Shown here: positions 28,078 to 37,304 of the stretch, piece by piece
How the letters are laid out: each line of letters starts with the position of its first letter
Numbering within the stretch: the first letter of the stretch is position 1
From: Lachnospiraceae bacterium
GTDB taxonomy: Bacteria; Bacillota; Clostridia; Lachnospirales; Lachnospiraceae
Assembly: GCA_015258065.1 (NCBI GenBank)
Contig: JABZIZ010000010.1
Coordinates: forward strand, 36,758-100,757
Direction: 5' to 3'
Length of the DNA: 64,000 bases
The notes under the pieces: model-generated
What the model was told of the DNA's origin: nothing
Database searches by the model: none
The model's input: only the letters and a program-made list of their open reading frames with translations
Program-made: the position numbers and the translations under genes

Positions 28078-29553
28078 ATGATTATTAAAAAGTACACGGG
28101 GAAAAACGAGGAAGAAGCGACTGAGGCGGCAAGAGGGGAGCTTGGTCCCGGCATTGTGATCATGAACGTCCGTCAGGTGAAAAAGACAGGTTTTTTTGCT
28201 TTTTTGAAACCGTCCCAGACGGAGGTGACAGTGGCACTGGAAGAAGGGGATCTGCCGGGGAGGCAGAGCTCCGTCATCCGGCCGGAAGATACGGATGCGA
28301 CAGGGAAGCAGGGCACAGCAATGAAAAAGTCGTCTTTTTCCGCCTATGTGTCGGATGAATCAGGGACGGCTTCACGCACGCCGTCCGGAACGGGAGAGCA
28401 GCTGGCAAGGGCCGTCAGTGAAGGAAGAATCCCTCCTCTGCGTGTTGCGCAGACGGAAGGAGAGATTGATTCCAAGTTGGATGACCTTCAGGCACTTTTG
28501 CATGTTGCAACGGTCAGGAAGAACGGACAGAAACAGAACGATCCGCAGGCATCTCCAAACGGAATCGAGAGAGAACGCGAAAGAGAAGAAACGGATGCCA
28601 TGGTCGCATCGGAATCCGGTGCGGTATACGGAAGTGCGCGGGAAGCTTCTTTGCGGATGCAGAACGCCTCTGTATCCAAAGAGGAGAGTGCGGAGACCCT
28701 GGCTGATTTCTCGAGAGCACATCAGAGGAGTGACCTGCCGGAAGAGAATCTCTCTTTTATCAAGTTGCTTTACAATACGCTGCTTGAAAATGATGTCAAT
28801 GAGCGCTATGCCAATGAGCTGACGGATGAGGTGGAAAAAATATCCAAGCCGGACATGCCTCTGGAATATGCTCTGGCCAATGTGTACCAGAAAATGGTGC
28901 TCAAATTCGGGCCTACCGAGATCATAGAGCCGTGTGCAGATGGCCCTAAGGCGGAAATCTTCATTGGTCCGACCGGTGTAGGCAAAACAACGACCATCGC
29001 CAAGCTGGCTTCCCGCCTCTATGTGGCAGAGCACAGGAAGGTGGCTTTGCTGACGGTAGACACTTATCGTATTGCAGCTGCAGAACAGCTTAGAACCTAT
29101 GCTTCTATCCTGGAAATCCCCTTTCGCGTCATCTATTCCATCGAAGATATGAAGCAGGCGGCGGAGGATTTCAAGGACTACGATTTCCTGATGGTGGATA
29201 CGGCGGGGCATTCTCTTCACAATGAAGAGCAGAAGACTAATATTGTTAACTTTATCAAGACCCTGCAGGAGGCAATGGAAAGCGAGAGCTTCCTCGTTCT
29301 GTCCGCCACCACCAAATATCGGGATCTGATCGAAATCACGGATACCTATAAGACTATGGTGGGAGATTACAAGCTGATTTTTACGAAGATGGACGAAACA
29401 GCGGTGACGGGGAACCTTTACAATATTCGTATGCATACGGGGGCTTCGATGTCTTATATCACAAATGGACAGGATGTACCGGATGATATCGCAGTTTTCA
29501 ATGCGCAGAAGATCGTCAAGGTGCTTTTGGGCGGCAGTACCAGGGCTGAATAA
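28078..29553 (+). CDS. flhF: flagellar SRP-like GTPase FlhF
   Basis: GTPase that places new flagella, working with FlhG. The 491 residues have the short N-terminal segment MIIKKYTGKNEEEATEAARGE. A long variable polar region (about 70-230) leads to the NG domain. The G1 loop is GPTGVGKTTTIAKLA, with LLTVDTYRIAAAEQL, LMVDTAGHS and FTKMDET following as in SRP GTPases. It lies between flhA and flhG in the standard order. Confidence 0.94.
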   Translation: MIIKKYTGKNEEEATEAARGELGPGIVIMNVRQVKKTGFFAFLKPSQTEVTVALEEGDLPGRQSSVIRPEDTDATGKQGTAMKKSSFSAYVSDESGTASRTPSGTGEQLARAVSEGRIPPLRVAQTEGEIDSKLDDLQALLHVATVRKNGQKQNDPQASPNGIEREREREETDAMVASESGAVYGSAREASLRMQNASVSKEESAETLADFSRAHQRSDLPEENLSFIKLLYNTLLENDVNERYANELTDEVEKISKPDMPLEYALANVYQKMVLKFGPTEIIEPCADGPKAEIFIGPTGVGKTTTIAKLASRLYVAEHRKVALLTVDTYRIAAAEQLRTYASILEIPFRVIYSIEDMKQAAEDFKDYDFLMVDTAGHSLHNEEQKTNIVNFIKTLQEAMESESFLVLSATTKYRDLIEITDTYKTMVGDYKLIFTKMDETAVTGNLYNIRMHTGASMSYITNGQDVPDDIAVFNAQKIVKVLLGGSTRAE

Positions 29554-29602
29554 TCCCGGGCATTTCGCACAGGCAAATCGTTTTTAGATCAAGGAATAGA
29601 AA

Positions 29603-30505
29603 ATGGATCAGGCGCAGCAGCTTCGAAAAATAATTAAAAATACAAATTTACCACAAAGGCCCAAGGCCAGAATTATTACAGTCACCAGTGGAAAGGGCGG
29701 CGTCGGCAAAAGCAATGTTGCGATCAATATCGCCATTCAGTTCCGTAAATTGGGACATCGCGTCATTATTTTGGATGCAGATTTTGGTCTTGCCAATATT
29801 GAGATTATGTTTGGAACGGTACCCAAGCATAATCTTTGCGATTTGATTTATCAGGGAAAAAATATCAAGGATATTATCACCTGGGGACCGATGGATGTCG
29901 GATTCATATCGGGCGGATCCGGAATATCGGACATGTACAATCTCAGTCAAGATTATTTGGTTTATATCATCGTGAATCTGGCGGAACTCGATGCAATAGC
30001 CGATACTATTATTATCGATACGGGTGCAGGCGTCTCCAATGCCGTACTGGAATTTCTGGTGGCAAGCGGAGAAGTGATTCTGGTTTTAACGCCGGAGCCG
30101 ACCTCCATTACGGATTCCTATTCGCTTATGAAAGCACTTTCACAGTATCCGAGATTTTCCGTCAATGATACGAGAGTGAAGGTCATTACCAATCGGGTGG
30201 ATACGGATGAGGCCGGTCAGCAGCTTTTCAACAAACTGAATTCGGTCGTCGCAAGATATTTGAAGATACCCATGTCTTATCTGGGTTCCATACCACAGGA
30301 CCCGCTTTTGCAAAAGAGCGTGATGCAACAAACACCGGTTTCACTGGCGTATGAGAATGCCAAATCGGTCCGCTCTTTTGAAAATATTACCGCACAGTTA
30401 ACAGGAACACAGGCGACAGACGGAGTAAAGACACGCGGGATGGCTGCATTTTTTTCCTACATAATCACGGGCAGAAAGTTGTCGGAGAAACAGAACGAAA
30501 GATGA
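29603..30505 (+). CDS. flhG: MinD-like ATPase FlhG (YlxH)
   Basis: P-loop ATPase of the MinD/ParA class that regulates flagellar number with FlhF. The 300 residues carry the deviant Walker A SGKGGVGKSNVAINIA (about 29-44), LDADFGLANIEIMFG, DTIIIDTGAG and LTPEPTSITDSYSLMK. A basic, hydrophobic C-terminus (about 275-300) may act as membrane-targeting helix. Confidence 0.94.
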   Translation: MDQAQQLRKIIKNTNLPQRPKARIITVTSGKGGVGKSNVAINIAIQFRKLGHRVIILDADFGLANIEIMFGTVPKHNLCDLIYQGKNIKDIITWGPMDVGFISGGSGISDMYNLSQDYLVYIIVNLAELDAIADTIIIDTGAGVSNAVLEFLVASGEVILVLTPEPTSITDSYSLMKALSQYPRFSVNDTRVKVITNRVDTDEAGQQLFNKLNSVVARYLKIPMSYLGSIPQDPLLQKSVMQQTPVSLAYENAKSVRSFENITAQLTGTQATDGVKTRGMAAFFSYIITGRKLSEKQNER

Positions 30506-30517
30506 TCGGAGGGATCT

Positions 30518-31249
30518 ATGTTAGCAGACTACATTTCACCGGGTGACAAAATCGAGCTTCAGGCGGTATCTGGAGGGTGGACTTTGGACGAGAAGGAGGA
30601 GCATAAGCTTTACCGCTCCACTCTTAGTGACATCCTTTCGGAAGATCGAATCGATGCCATGATGCCGATGGACAAAAAGGGGAAACTCATTCTGCTTCCG
30701 GTGGATGGAGAGTTTAACATTTTTCTCTACTCCAAGACCGGCCAGTATCAATGCTACGGTAAGATTATTGATCGATACCGTTCTCAGAACCTGTATATCT
30801 TAACCATGGATATTTTGTCCGGCTTACAGAGAATGCAGCGCAGGGCTTATTATCGTTTCCCCTGTGCGTTCGAGATGCACTGCAGGCAATTGAACGAATA
30901 TGAACAGCTGGTGATGAACAGCAATGTTTTTTTTGAACCGAATCCGAGTGAAGTTCTGGAGAAGGCGGTGATTGTTGATATTTCAGGGGGCGGCATTCGC
31001 TTTATTTCAGGAAAGTCGCTGGAAGAAGGAATTACTCTTTTCTGTGTTTTCAGCCTGCCGGCCAGAAAGAAGAAGGCGGAGGAATATCGCCTCTGCGTAA
31101 GGATTCTGAGTGCGAGAGAGCTGGAGAACAGGCGGGGGACTTATGAGTATCGTGCCCAGTATACCATCATTGATGAAGATGATCGGGAAGAGATCATTCA
31201 TTATATTTTTGAAGAGGAACGCAAGGTTCGTAAACATCAGGAGGCGTGA
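30518..31249 (+). CDS. PilZ-domain cyclic di-GMP receptor (YcgR-like)
   Basis: Probable flagellar brake or motility regulator that binds cyclic di-GMP. The 243-residue protein has an N-terminal YcgR-like beta domain (about 1-100). A PilZ domain (about 105-240) follows with the RxxxR ligand motif at 109-113 (RAYYR) and the DxSxxG-type motif DISGGGIRF at 154. Both motifs are intact. Position between flhG and cheB is usual for clostridial motility operons. GGAGG lies before the ATG. Confidence 0.88.
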   Translation: MLADYISPGDKIELQAVSGGWTLDEKEEHKLYRSTLSDILSEDRIDAMMPMDKKGKLILLPVDGEFNIFLYSKTGQYQCYGKIIDRYRSQNLYILTMDILSGLQRMQRRAYYRFPCAFEMHCRQLNEYEQLVMNSNVFFEPNPSEVLEKAVIVDISGGGIRFISGKSLEEGITLFCVFSLPARKKKAEEYRLCVRILSARELENRRGTYEYRAQYTIIDEDDREEIIHYIFEEERKVRKHQEA

Positions 31250-31272
31250 TATAGCCAAAAACAGTTGAAAAA

Positions 31273-32358
31273 ATGAAAAAAATCCTATTAGTTGATGACT
31301 CTGCACTCATGCGAAGCGTAGTGGGTGATATTATTAACTCAGACGCCAGATTCCACGTGGAAGATAAGGCAAGAGACGGCGTGGAGGCAATGGAGCTGTT
31401 AGAGAAAAAACAGTATGATGCCGTTGTTCTGGATGCCAACATGCCGAAGCTGGACGGAATCGGGGTTCTGAAACGGATTCGCATGGAAGGCATTCGGGCT
31501 CGTGTTCTGATGTGTTCTACCAGCACCCAGGAGGGCTCAAAGCTGGCGATGGACGCCCTGGAGCTTGGCGCAATTGATTTTGTGCACAAGCCGGAGCGTG
31601 CCAGTCTCTGCAAAGGAGAGTTTTTTTCCAAATTCTTTTTGCAGACGTTAGCTGCAGTGTGCGCAGGGAAGCTTCCCCTCAACGATCATGCGATTCTTCC
31701 GGATCTCACACGAAATGCCGGAGGAAGTGTTTCAGGTGTCGCTGCCTCAGGTGGCGGGAAGACCGGGGAACTCACCAAGGGGAACCGGTTGGTGGCCCTG
31801 GCGGCTTCTACCGGGGGACCGAAGGCATTGCAGGCCGTGATACCGAGGCTGCCGAAGAATTTAAACGCACCCGTCGTGCTGGTGCAGCACATGCCAAGCG
31901 GTTTTACCGCTTCGCTTGCACATTACCTGGATTCCATGTCAGTCATCAATGTGAAAGAGGCAGAAGAAGGAGATATCTTAAAGGCAGGAACCGTCTATAT
32001 TGCAAAGGGAGGACTGCACCTGTATGTCCAGTTGGAACATGGGCAGCACGTCATTCATTTTAAAGACGGTCCTACCAGAGAGGGCGTCAAGCCTTGTGCA
32101 AATTATATGTATGAGTCTCTTGCAGATTCAAAATATGACGAGATCGTTTGTGTGGTTCTAACAGGGATGGGAGCAGACGGCACAGAAGGAATCCGTAACC
32201 TGAAAAAGAAAAAAAAGGTTCATGTTATAAGTCAAAATGCCGATACATGTATTGTGTATGGTATGCCGCGGGCAGTGGTAAGCGCGGGACTTTCGGATGA
32301 AGAGGAGCCGTTAGATCAAATTGCTCGTGAGATCGTATTGAACATAGGCGTGAGCTGA
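31273..32358 (+). CDS. cheB: chemotaxis protein-glutamate methylesterase CheB
   Basis: Removes methyl groups from chemoreceptors and deamidates receptor glutamines. The 361 residues hold a receiver domain with DD (8-9) and phospho-acceptor Asp54 in VVLDANMP. A linker leads to the esterase domain with catalytic Ser in LAASTGGPKAL, His in QHMPSGFTASLA and Asp in GMGADGTEG. cheR, the opposing methyltransferase, is absent from this window. The ribosome site is weak. Confidence 0.96.
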   Translation: MKKILLVDDSALMRSVVGDIINSDARFHVEDKARDGVEAMELLEKKQYDAVVLDANMPKLDGIGVLKRIRMEGIRARVLMCSTSTQEGSKLAMDALELGAIDFVHKPERASLCKGEFFSKFFLQTLAAVCAGKLPLNDHAILPDLTRNAGGSVSGVAASGGGKTGELTKGNRLVALAASTGGPKALQAVIPRLPKNLNAPVVLVQHMPSGFTASLAHYLDSMSVINVKEAEEGDILKAGTVYIAKGGLHLYVQLEHGQHVIHFKDGPTREGVKPCANYMYESLADSKYDEIVCVVLTGMGADGTEGIRNLKKKKKVHVISQNADTCIVYGMPRAVVSAGLSDEEEPLDQIAREIVLNIGVS

Positions 32359-32384
32359 GGACTTACGCCGGATTGGAGCAGGAC

Positions 32385-34487
32385 ATGGATGTTTCTCAGT
32401 ATCTCGGTGTGTTTCTGGATGAAGCGAAGGAGCATCTGCAAACGCTGAATGATTCCATCATGCAGCTGGAGCAGGATCCGAATAACGAAGACTGCATCAA
32501 TGAAATCTTTCGTGCTGCACATTCCATGAAGGGAATGGCGGGCACCATGGGTTATAAGCGTATGCAGCAGCTGACCCATGATATCGAAGATGTCTTTTCT
32601 GACATTCGCAATGGTACCCTCAAAGTAAACGGAAATATTATTGATACCCTGTTCCAGTGTTTGGATGCCGTACAGGCCTATGTGGACAATATTGGGCAGA
32701 CACAGGATGAAGGTACGGAGGACAATGCACACCTGATTCAGGCGCTTGCAAATATTCGTGCGGGTGGCGCAGGAGTAGATGAACAGAAGACAGGGAATGC
32801 CCCTGCCGCAAGTGAGAACATGCAGGAAACCGTGCATACAGCGGATGCCGCAGTCGCCTACCAAGAGATCCGGATTGATCCGGATATGAAGGCCAGGCTG
32901 GAGGGCGATCTCTCAGATGGGAAAAAAGTGTTCGGGATTACCGTACATATCATGGAGTCCTGCGTCCTGAAGGCGGCGAGAGCCTTTCTGGTATTAAAAG
33001 GATTAGAAGAAATCGGCGAAATTGCGTTATGTGAACCATCCATGCAGGATATTGAAGATGAAAAGTTCGATACGACGTTTTCGCTCTTGCTGGTAACAGA
33101 AGATACCATAGACCATGTCAGAACGATCGCAGAGGAAGTGTCTGAAATCCAGAAAGTCGATGTCGGCGACTATGATGTGAAAAACAGCAAGAATTCCGAG
33201 GACGATTCCCATGCACCTGCACCTGCGGCGCAGGCATCGAAGCAGACGGCAAATGTCCCGGTTCCTCAGCCAAAATCACCTGCCGCAGATCGCAATACAC
33301 CTCCTGTCAAGAAACCGGCGGGAAAATCGGTTGTTTCCCGCACCATCCGTGTAGATATTGAAAAGCTGGATTCTATGATGAATCTGGTTTCTGAATTGAT
33401 TATCGCCAAGAATTCCCTGATTTCCACGACACAGAGCGAAGAACTCAGCAACAATGCGGTCAATGAACGGATCGAGTATCTGGAAAGTGTCACCACGAAT
33501 CTGCATGAATCTGTAATGAAGGTCCGCATGGTTCCCATTGAAAATGCGTTGCAGAAATTCCCCCGCATGATCCGGGATTTGAACAAATCTTTGGGCAAAA
33601 AAATGGAATTGACCATGACCGGTGAAGACACGGAAATGGACCGTACCGTTGTGGACGAGATCGGGGACCCGCTCATGCATCTGCTTAGAAACAGCGCAGA
33701 TCACGGGATTGAGACGCCGGACGTCCGCATCTCCAGAGGAAAGCCGGAGGTTGGACAAATCTTCCTTCACGCCTACCAGGACGGAAACAGCGTCGTCATT
33801 GAAGTAGGGGACGATGGAAACGGCATTGATGCGGATGTGGTGAAAGCAAAGGCCATTGAGAAGGGAGTGGTCACACCGGAGCAGGCGGAAGCACTAACGG
33901 AGCAGCAATGCGTGGAGCTTCTTTTCCATCCCGGGTTTTCTACCGCAAAGAATGTATCGGAAATATCCGGCAGAGGAGTCGGTCTGGATGTCGTGAAATC
34001 AAAGGTGGAATCCCTTTCCGGCGAAGTATCGGTGAAGACCAAACAGGGCGAAGGTTCCACCTGGGTCATTCGTCTCCCGATGACGCTTGCAATTATCCAG
34101 GCGCTCATGGTGGTGGTCGGTGGAGAGAAATATGCCATTCCGCTCGATTCGATCCAAACGATCGAAGATGTGAATCCCAAGGATGTCGAGTTTGTGTCGA
34201 ACAAGGAGGTCATTACCCTGCGTGGCAGTGTCTGCCCGCTCATCCGGCTGTCGGAGGCACTGGATTGTACAGAGGCAGGCGGAGAAAAAGACGAGAACAA
34301 AGTGGTTGTCATTGTCCGTAAGAAGGAGCAGCAGTTCGGCCTCGTGATTGATCAGCTGATCGGACAGTTGGAAATCGTCATTAAGCCTCTGGGCAAATAC
34401 ACTGGGAAGACGAAACTGTTCAGCGGTGCAACCATTCTGGGGGACGGAGAAGTCGCACTGATTTTGGATACCAACTCTTTGGTCTGA
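32385..34487 (+). CDS. cheA: chemotaxis histidine kinase CheA
   Basis: Receptor-coupled kinase that phosphorylates CheY and CheB. From ATG 32385 (six bases after GGAG) it has 700 residues. The P1 domain has phospho-His46 in FRAAHSMKGMAG. A P2 domain (about 160-265) docks CheY, and a Pro/Ala linker precedes the P3 dimerisation helices from about 320. The P4 ATPase has LLRNSADHGIE, GDDGNGID and GRGVGLDVVKSKV, and a P5 CheW-like domain ends the protein. TTG 32373 is an alternative but overlaps the ribosome site. Confidence 0.97.
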   Translation: MDVSQYLGVFLDEAKEHLQTLNDSIMQLEQDPNNEDCINEIFRAAHSMKGMAGTMGYKRMQQLTHDIEDVFSDIRNGTLKVNGNIIDTLFQCLDAVQAYVDNIGQTQDEGTEDNAHLIQALANIRAGGAGVDEQKTGNAPAASENMQETVHTADAAVAYQEIRIDPDMKARLEGDLSDGKKVFGITVHIMESCVLKAARAFLVLKGLEEIGEIALCEPSMQDIEDEKFDTTFSLLLVTEDTIDHVRTIAEEVSEIQKVDVGDYDVKNSKNSEDDSHAPAPAAQASKQTANVPVPQPKSPAADRNTPPVKKPAGKSVVSRTIRVDIEKLDSMMNLVSELIIAKNSLISTTQSEELSNNAVNERIEYLESVTTNLHESVMKVRMVPIENALQKFPRMIRDLNKSLGKKMELTMTGEDTEMDRTVVDEIGDPLMHLLRNSADHGIETPDVRISRGKPEVGQIFLHAYQDGNSVVIEVGDDGNGIDADVVKAKAIEKGVVTPEQAEALTEQQCVELLFHPGFSTAKNVSEISGRGVGLDVVKSKVESLSGEVSVKTKQGEGSTWVIRLPMTLAIIQALMVVVGGEKYAIPLDSIQTIEDVNPKDVEFVSNKEVITLRGSVCPLIRLSEALDCTEAGGEKDENKVVVIVRKKEQQFGLVIDQLIGQLEIVIKPLGKYTGKTKLFSGATILGDGEVALILDTNSLV

Positions 34488-34502
34488 TAAGGGAGGGATA
34501 GC

Positions 34503-34985
34503 ATGGATGCATTAAGAGACACCACTGATGTCGGCGAATTGATTCAGTATATTGTAATCAAGCTGGGAAATGAGCGATACGGGATACCGATTCGTTACAT
34601 TGATAACATTGTAAAAATGCAGAAGGTGACGCGGGTACCGAAGGCGGAGCCGTATTTAAAGGGAGTCATCAATATCCGTGGCGACATCGTCCCCGTCATG
34701 AGCCTTAGAATCAAGATCGAAATGGGAGAGGACGAAGTGACGGAGGATACCTGCATTCTGATTCTTCGTCCGGAGAGCGGAAATGAACTCTTTGGCATCA
34801 TCGTAGATGCAGTGGATCGCGTTCTGACACTAGGCACCAACAACATTGAAAAGTTAACCGGAGGGAAGGCAAGGAAAGACGCAAACTTTATCAGCGGAGT
34901 TGGGAAATATGAGGATGGATTGGTTTCCATTCTGGATATTGAAGCTTTGGAGATGGATAACGAGAAAAAAGAAAAGAAGGAATAA
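34503..34985 (+). CDS. cheW: chemotaxis adaptor CheW
   Basis: Links receptors to CheA. The 160-residue protein is a single CheW domain with LIQYIVIKLGNERYGIPI, VTRVPKAEPYLKGVINIRGDIVPVMSL (its interaction surface) and GIIVDAVDRVL. The C-terminus ends in a charged Lys/Glu tail. It lies two bases before cheC. Confidence 0.95.
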   Translation: MDALRDTTDVGELIQYIVIKLGNERYGIPIRYIDNIVKMQKVTRVPKAEPYLKGVINIRGDIVPVMSLRIKIEMGEDEVTEDTCILILRPESGNELFGIIVDAVDRVLTLGTNNIEKLTGGKARKDANFISGVGKYEDGLVSILDIEALEMDNEKKEKKE

Positions 34986-34987
34986 AT

Positions 34988-35617
34988 ATGGCAGGACTGA
35001 ATATTGATCAGTTAACCGTGAAGTATTTTGATGTACTGAAGGAATTGGGGAATATCGGAGCGGGAAATGCAACCAGTGCTCTGGCACAGCTTTTGGGCAT
35101 GAAGATCGACATGTCGGTTCCGGAGGTTCGTCTTTTGGAATTTAAAGACGTCGGAGATGCCATGGGCGGTGCCGATCAGATCATGGTAGGCATCTATCTC
35201 ATGGTGGAAGGAGATGTGAACGGCAGCATGATGTTCCTTCTCAGTGACAAGTCCGCCAGAAATCTTGTGAATAAGCTCATGCAGCAGAATTCACAGGACA
35301 TGAATTTCAGCGAGATCGAGCTTTCTGCCATGATGGAAGTAGGGAATATCATCACGGGAGCCTATCTGAACTCGATTGCCACGATGACCAACCTGACTAT
35401 GGTTCCTTCCGTGCCTGCGATTGCGGTGGATATGTGTGGTGCGATCCTTTCTGTTCCCGCAATCGAATTCGGAATGGAGGCGGACAAAATCCTACTGATT
35501 GATACACAGTTTTTTGATGACATTAAAATGGACGGTTATTTTATCATGCTTCCGGATCTGCCGTCCTACAGCAAGATACTTTCTTCCCTAGGGCTAGGCG
35601 ATGTTACAGTCGGATAA
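34988..35617 (+). CDS. cheC: CheY-P phosphatase CheC
   Basis: Dephosphorylates CheY-P and forms a complex with CheD. The 209 residues contain both active-site helices of the family, ELGNIGAGNATSALAQLLG (about 17-35) and AMMEVGNIITGAYLNSIA. Each has the Glu-x2-Asn pattern needed for catalysis. It is followed 12 bases later by cheD, its known partner. Confidence 0.95.
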   Translation: MAGLNIDQLTVKYFDVLKELGNIGAGNATSALAQLLGMKIDMSVPEVRLLEFKDVGDAMGGADQIMVGIYLMVEGDVNGSMMFLLSDKSARNLVNKLMQQNSQDMNFSEIELSAMMEVGNIITGAYLNSIATMTNLTMVPSVPAIAVDMCGAILSVPAIEFGMEADKILLIDTQFFDDIKMDGYFIMLPDLPSYSKILSSLGLGDVTVG

Positions 35618-35629
35618 AGGAGCGCCGAT

Positions 35630-36127
35630 ATGGATCAAAAGGGACAGGTGACAATCATCGGCATGGCCGATTTGAATATCTGTATTCCCCCTAATGGAAT
35701 ATCAACCTTGGGACTTGGCTCATGCGTAGGCGTAGCCATCAGGGACCCGATTTCTAAGGTGGGAGGGCTCGCTCATATTATGCTTCCGGACTCCACCGCG
35801 GTGACGGGGGGACCCGTCAACATCCCCAAATACGCCGACACGGGGATTGAAGAATTGGTGAAACAAATCTGTGCCAAGGGCGCAGTGAAATCGAGGTTGG
35901 TTGCCAAAATTGCCGGTGGAGCACAGATGTTTGCCTTTAAGTCGAGCAATGCAACGATTCGTGTGGGAGATCGGAATGTGGAAGCGTCCATTGCAAAGTT
36001 GAAGGAATTGCGGATTCCGATTGTCGCACAGGATACGGGAGAATCCTACGGAAGAACCGTAGTATTTTACCCGGAAACGGGGGATTTCATTATTCGAGCG
36101 GTGGGGAGGCCGGAAAAAACGATATGA
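35630..36127 (+). CDS. cheD: chemoreceptor glutamine deamidase CheD
   Basis: Deamidates receptor glutamines and stimulates CheC. The 165 residues have the catalytic Cys in LGLGSCVGVAIRD and the His in GLAHIMLPDS, with the family loop KIAGGAQMF. Its start lies in AAAGGAGCGCCGAT-ATG. The stop overlaps the next gene by four bases. Confidence 0.95.
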   Translation: MDQKGQVTIIGMADLNICIPPNGISTLGLGSCVGVAIRDPISKVGGLAHIMLPDSTAVTGGPVNIPKYADTGIEELVKQICAKGAVKSRLVAKIAGGAQMFAFKSSNATIRVGDRNVEASIAKLKELRIPIVAQDTGESYGRTVVFYPETGDFIIRAVGRPEKTI

Positions 36128-36495
36128 ACGGGCAAGAGACGGAAATGTCGAAAGAAATGAAGAAAAAGGTCAATGTGGGCGCAAAGGTGGAAATGATTGC
36201 ACCGTTTATTTCTCTTGCTGCAACGGCCATCATCGCCATTCGCACCTATTTTCAGGGGTTTGCACTTGGCACCTGGCTGGTGATCGTAGCAGGGAGCATG
36301 GTACTCTTCATGTTTGCGGGAAGCGTGTTGCAATTCATGGTGATGTATTTTATTGAACAGACCAAAATCAAGGAAGAGGCGAAGCGGCAGGAGATGATGC
36401 AAAACAGTGCCCTTCTGGATGGCGCACTGGACGGAAATGCCATTGAATCCGGCACCAATGAAGAAGGTACGGCGTCATCTAAGGCGCAATCGTAA
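36124..36495 (+). CDS. small two-helix membrane protein in the che operon
   Basis: Unrecognised 123-residue protein. A basic cytoplasmic start (KEMKKKVNVGAK) is followed by two helices at about 24-40 and 50-75. An acidic, polar C-terminal tail rich in Glu, Ser and Asn ends the protein. It overlaps cheD by ATGA and precedes sigD by 22 bases, so it is translated as part of the operon. Similar small membrane proteins sit at this position in related motility operons; function unknown. Confidence 0.7.
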   Translation: MNGQETEMSKEMKKKVNVGAKVEMIAPFISLAATAIIAIRTYFQGFALGTWLVIVAGSMVLFMFAGSVLQFMVMYFIEQTKIKEEAKRQEMMQNSALLDGALDGNAIESGTNEEGTASSKAQS

Positions 36496-36517
36496 GGGAT
36501 AAGAGCGGGGGAGACTT

Positions 36518-37288
36518 ATGGACGAAGCTGCAAGAAATAAATTATGGAAAGAATATGGGGAATTAAAGAATGCAGATCTGCGAGAGAAGCTGATTCTGGA
36601 ATATGCTCCCCTTGTAAAACTGGTTGCGGGACGTCTCTCCATGTACCTTGGGTTTAACGTCGAATATGACGATCTGGTCGGGTATGGCGTCTTTGGCTTG
36701 ATTGACGCCATTGATAAGTTTGACACGATGAAGGATGTCAAATTTGAAACCTATGCTTCTCTTCGCATCCGTGGAGCCATTCTGGATCAGATCAGGAAGA
36801 TGGACTGGATTCCGAGAACCATTCGAGATCGCCAGAAAAAAATCGATTCCGCCATCAAGGAAATTGAGGCTGAACACGGTCATGTAGCCACTGATTCTGA
36901 AATTGCCGCCAAAATGAATATTTCAGAAGACGAGTACATGAACTGGCAGACCCAGATGAAGGTAACAAATGTTGTATCATTGAATGAGTTCATGGAACAG
37001 GGAGCGGATATTCCGGACGATGCGATCAGCAACACGAGATTCGAGAAACCGGAAGAAGCCATTGAAAAGGAAGAGCTCAAGCAGATGCTCGCAGAGGCTC
37101 TGGAGCTTTTGACAGAGAGAGAAAAGAAGGTGATTCTGCTATACTACTATGAAGAATTAACCTTAAAGGAAATCAGCAGTGTGCTGGATGTTTCGGAGTC
37201 CAGAGTATCGCAACTGCACACAAGAGCTTTACAGAAAATGAGACAGAAGATGGGTAAGTACATGGGAATCCTGACGGAACACGCTTAA
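36518..37288 (+). CDS. sigD: flagellar sigma factor SigD/FliA (sigma-28)
   Basis: Directs RNA polymerase to late flagellar, chemotaxis and autolysin promoters. The 256-residue FliA/WhiG-type factor has region 2 (LILEYAPLVKLVAGRLSMYLG, DLVGYGVFGLIDAIDKFD, FETYASLRIRGAILDQIRKMDW). Region 3 contains RDRQKKIDSAIKEIEAEHG. Region 4 carries the helix-turn-helix (LTLKEISSVLDVSESRVSQLHTRAL). The ribosome site is GGGGGAG. It ends the fla/che block, and the genes beyond it are on the opposite strand. Confidence 0.97.
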   Translation: MDEAARNKLWKEYGELKNADLREKLILEYAPLVKLVAGRLSMYLGFNVEYDDLVGYGVFGLIDAIDKFDTMKDVKFETYASLRIRGAILDQIRKMDWIPRTIRDRQKKIDSAIKEIEAEHGHVATDSEIAAKMNISEDEYMNWQTQMKVTNVVSLNEFMEQGADIPDDAISNTRFEKPEEAIEKEELKQMLAEALELLTEREKKVILLYYYEELTLKEISSVLDVSESRVSQLHTRALQKMRQKMGKYMGILTEHA

Positions 37289-37304
37289 AGATCTGAGTTT
37301 TTCC

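Noticed and set aside
28372..29436. Minus-strand open frame of 354 codons
   Set aside because: It lies antisense to flhF, whose GTPase motifs are intact, and has no recognisable domain.
35622..35631. GCCGATAT at the start of cheD, resembling a SigD -10
   Set aside because: It overlaps the cheD start codon, and the nearest TAAA is only about five bases away, so spacing is wrong. It is taken as part of the ribosome-site region.
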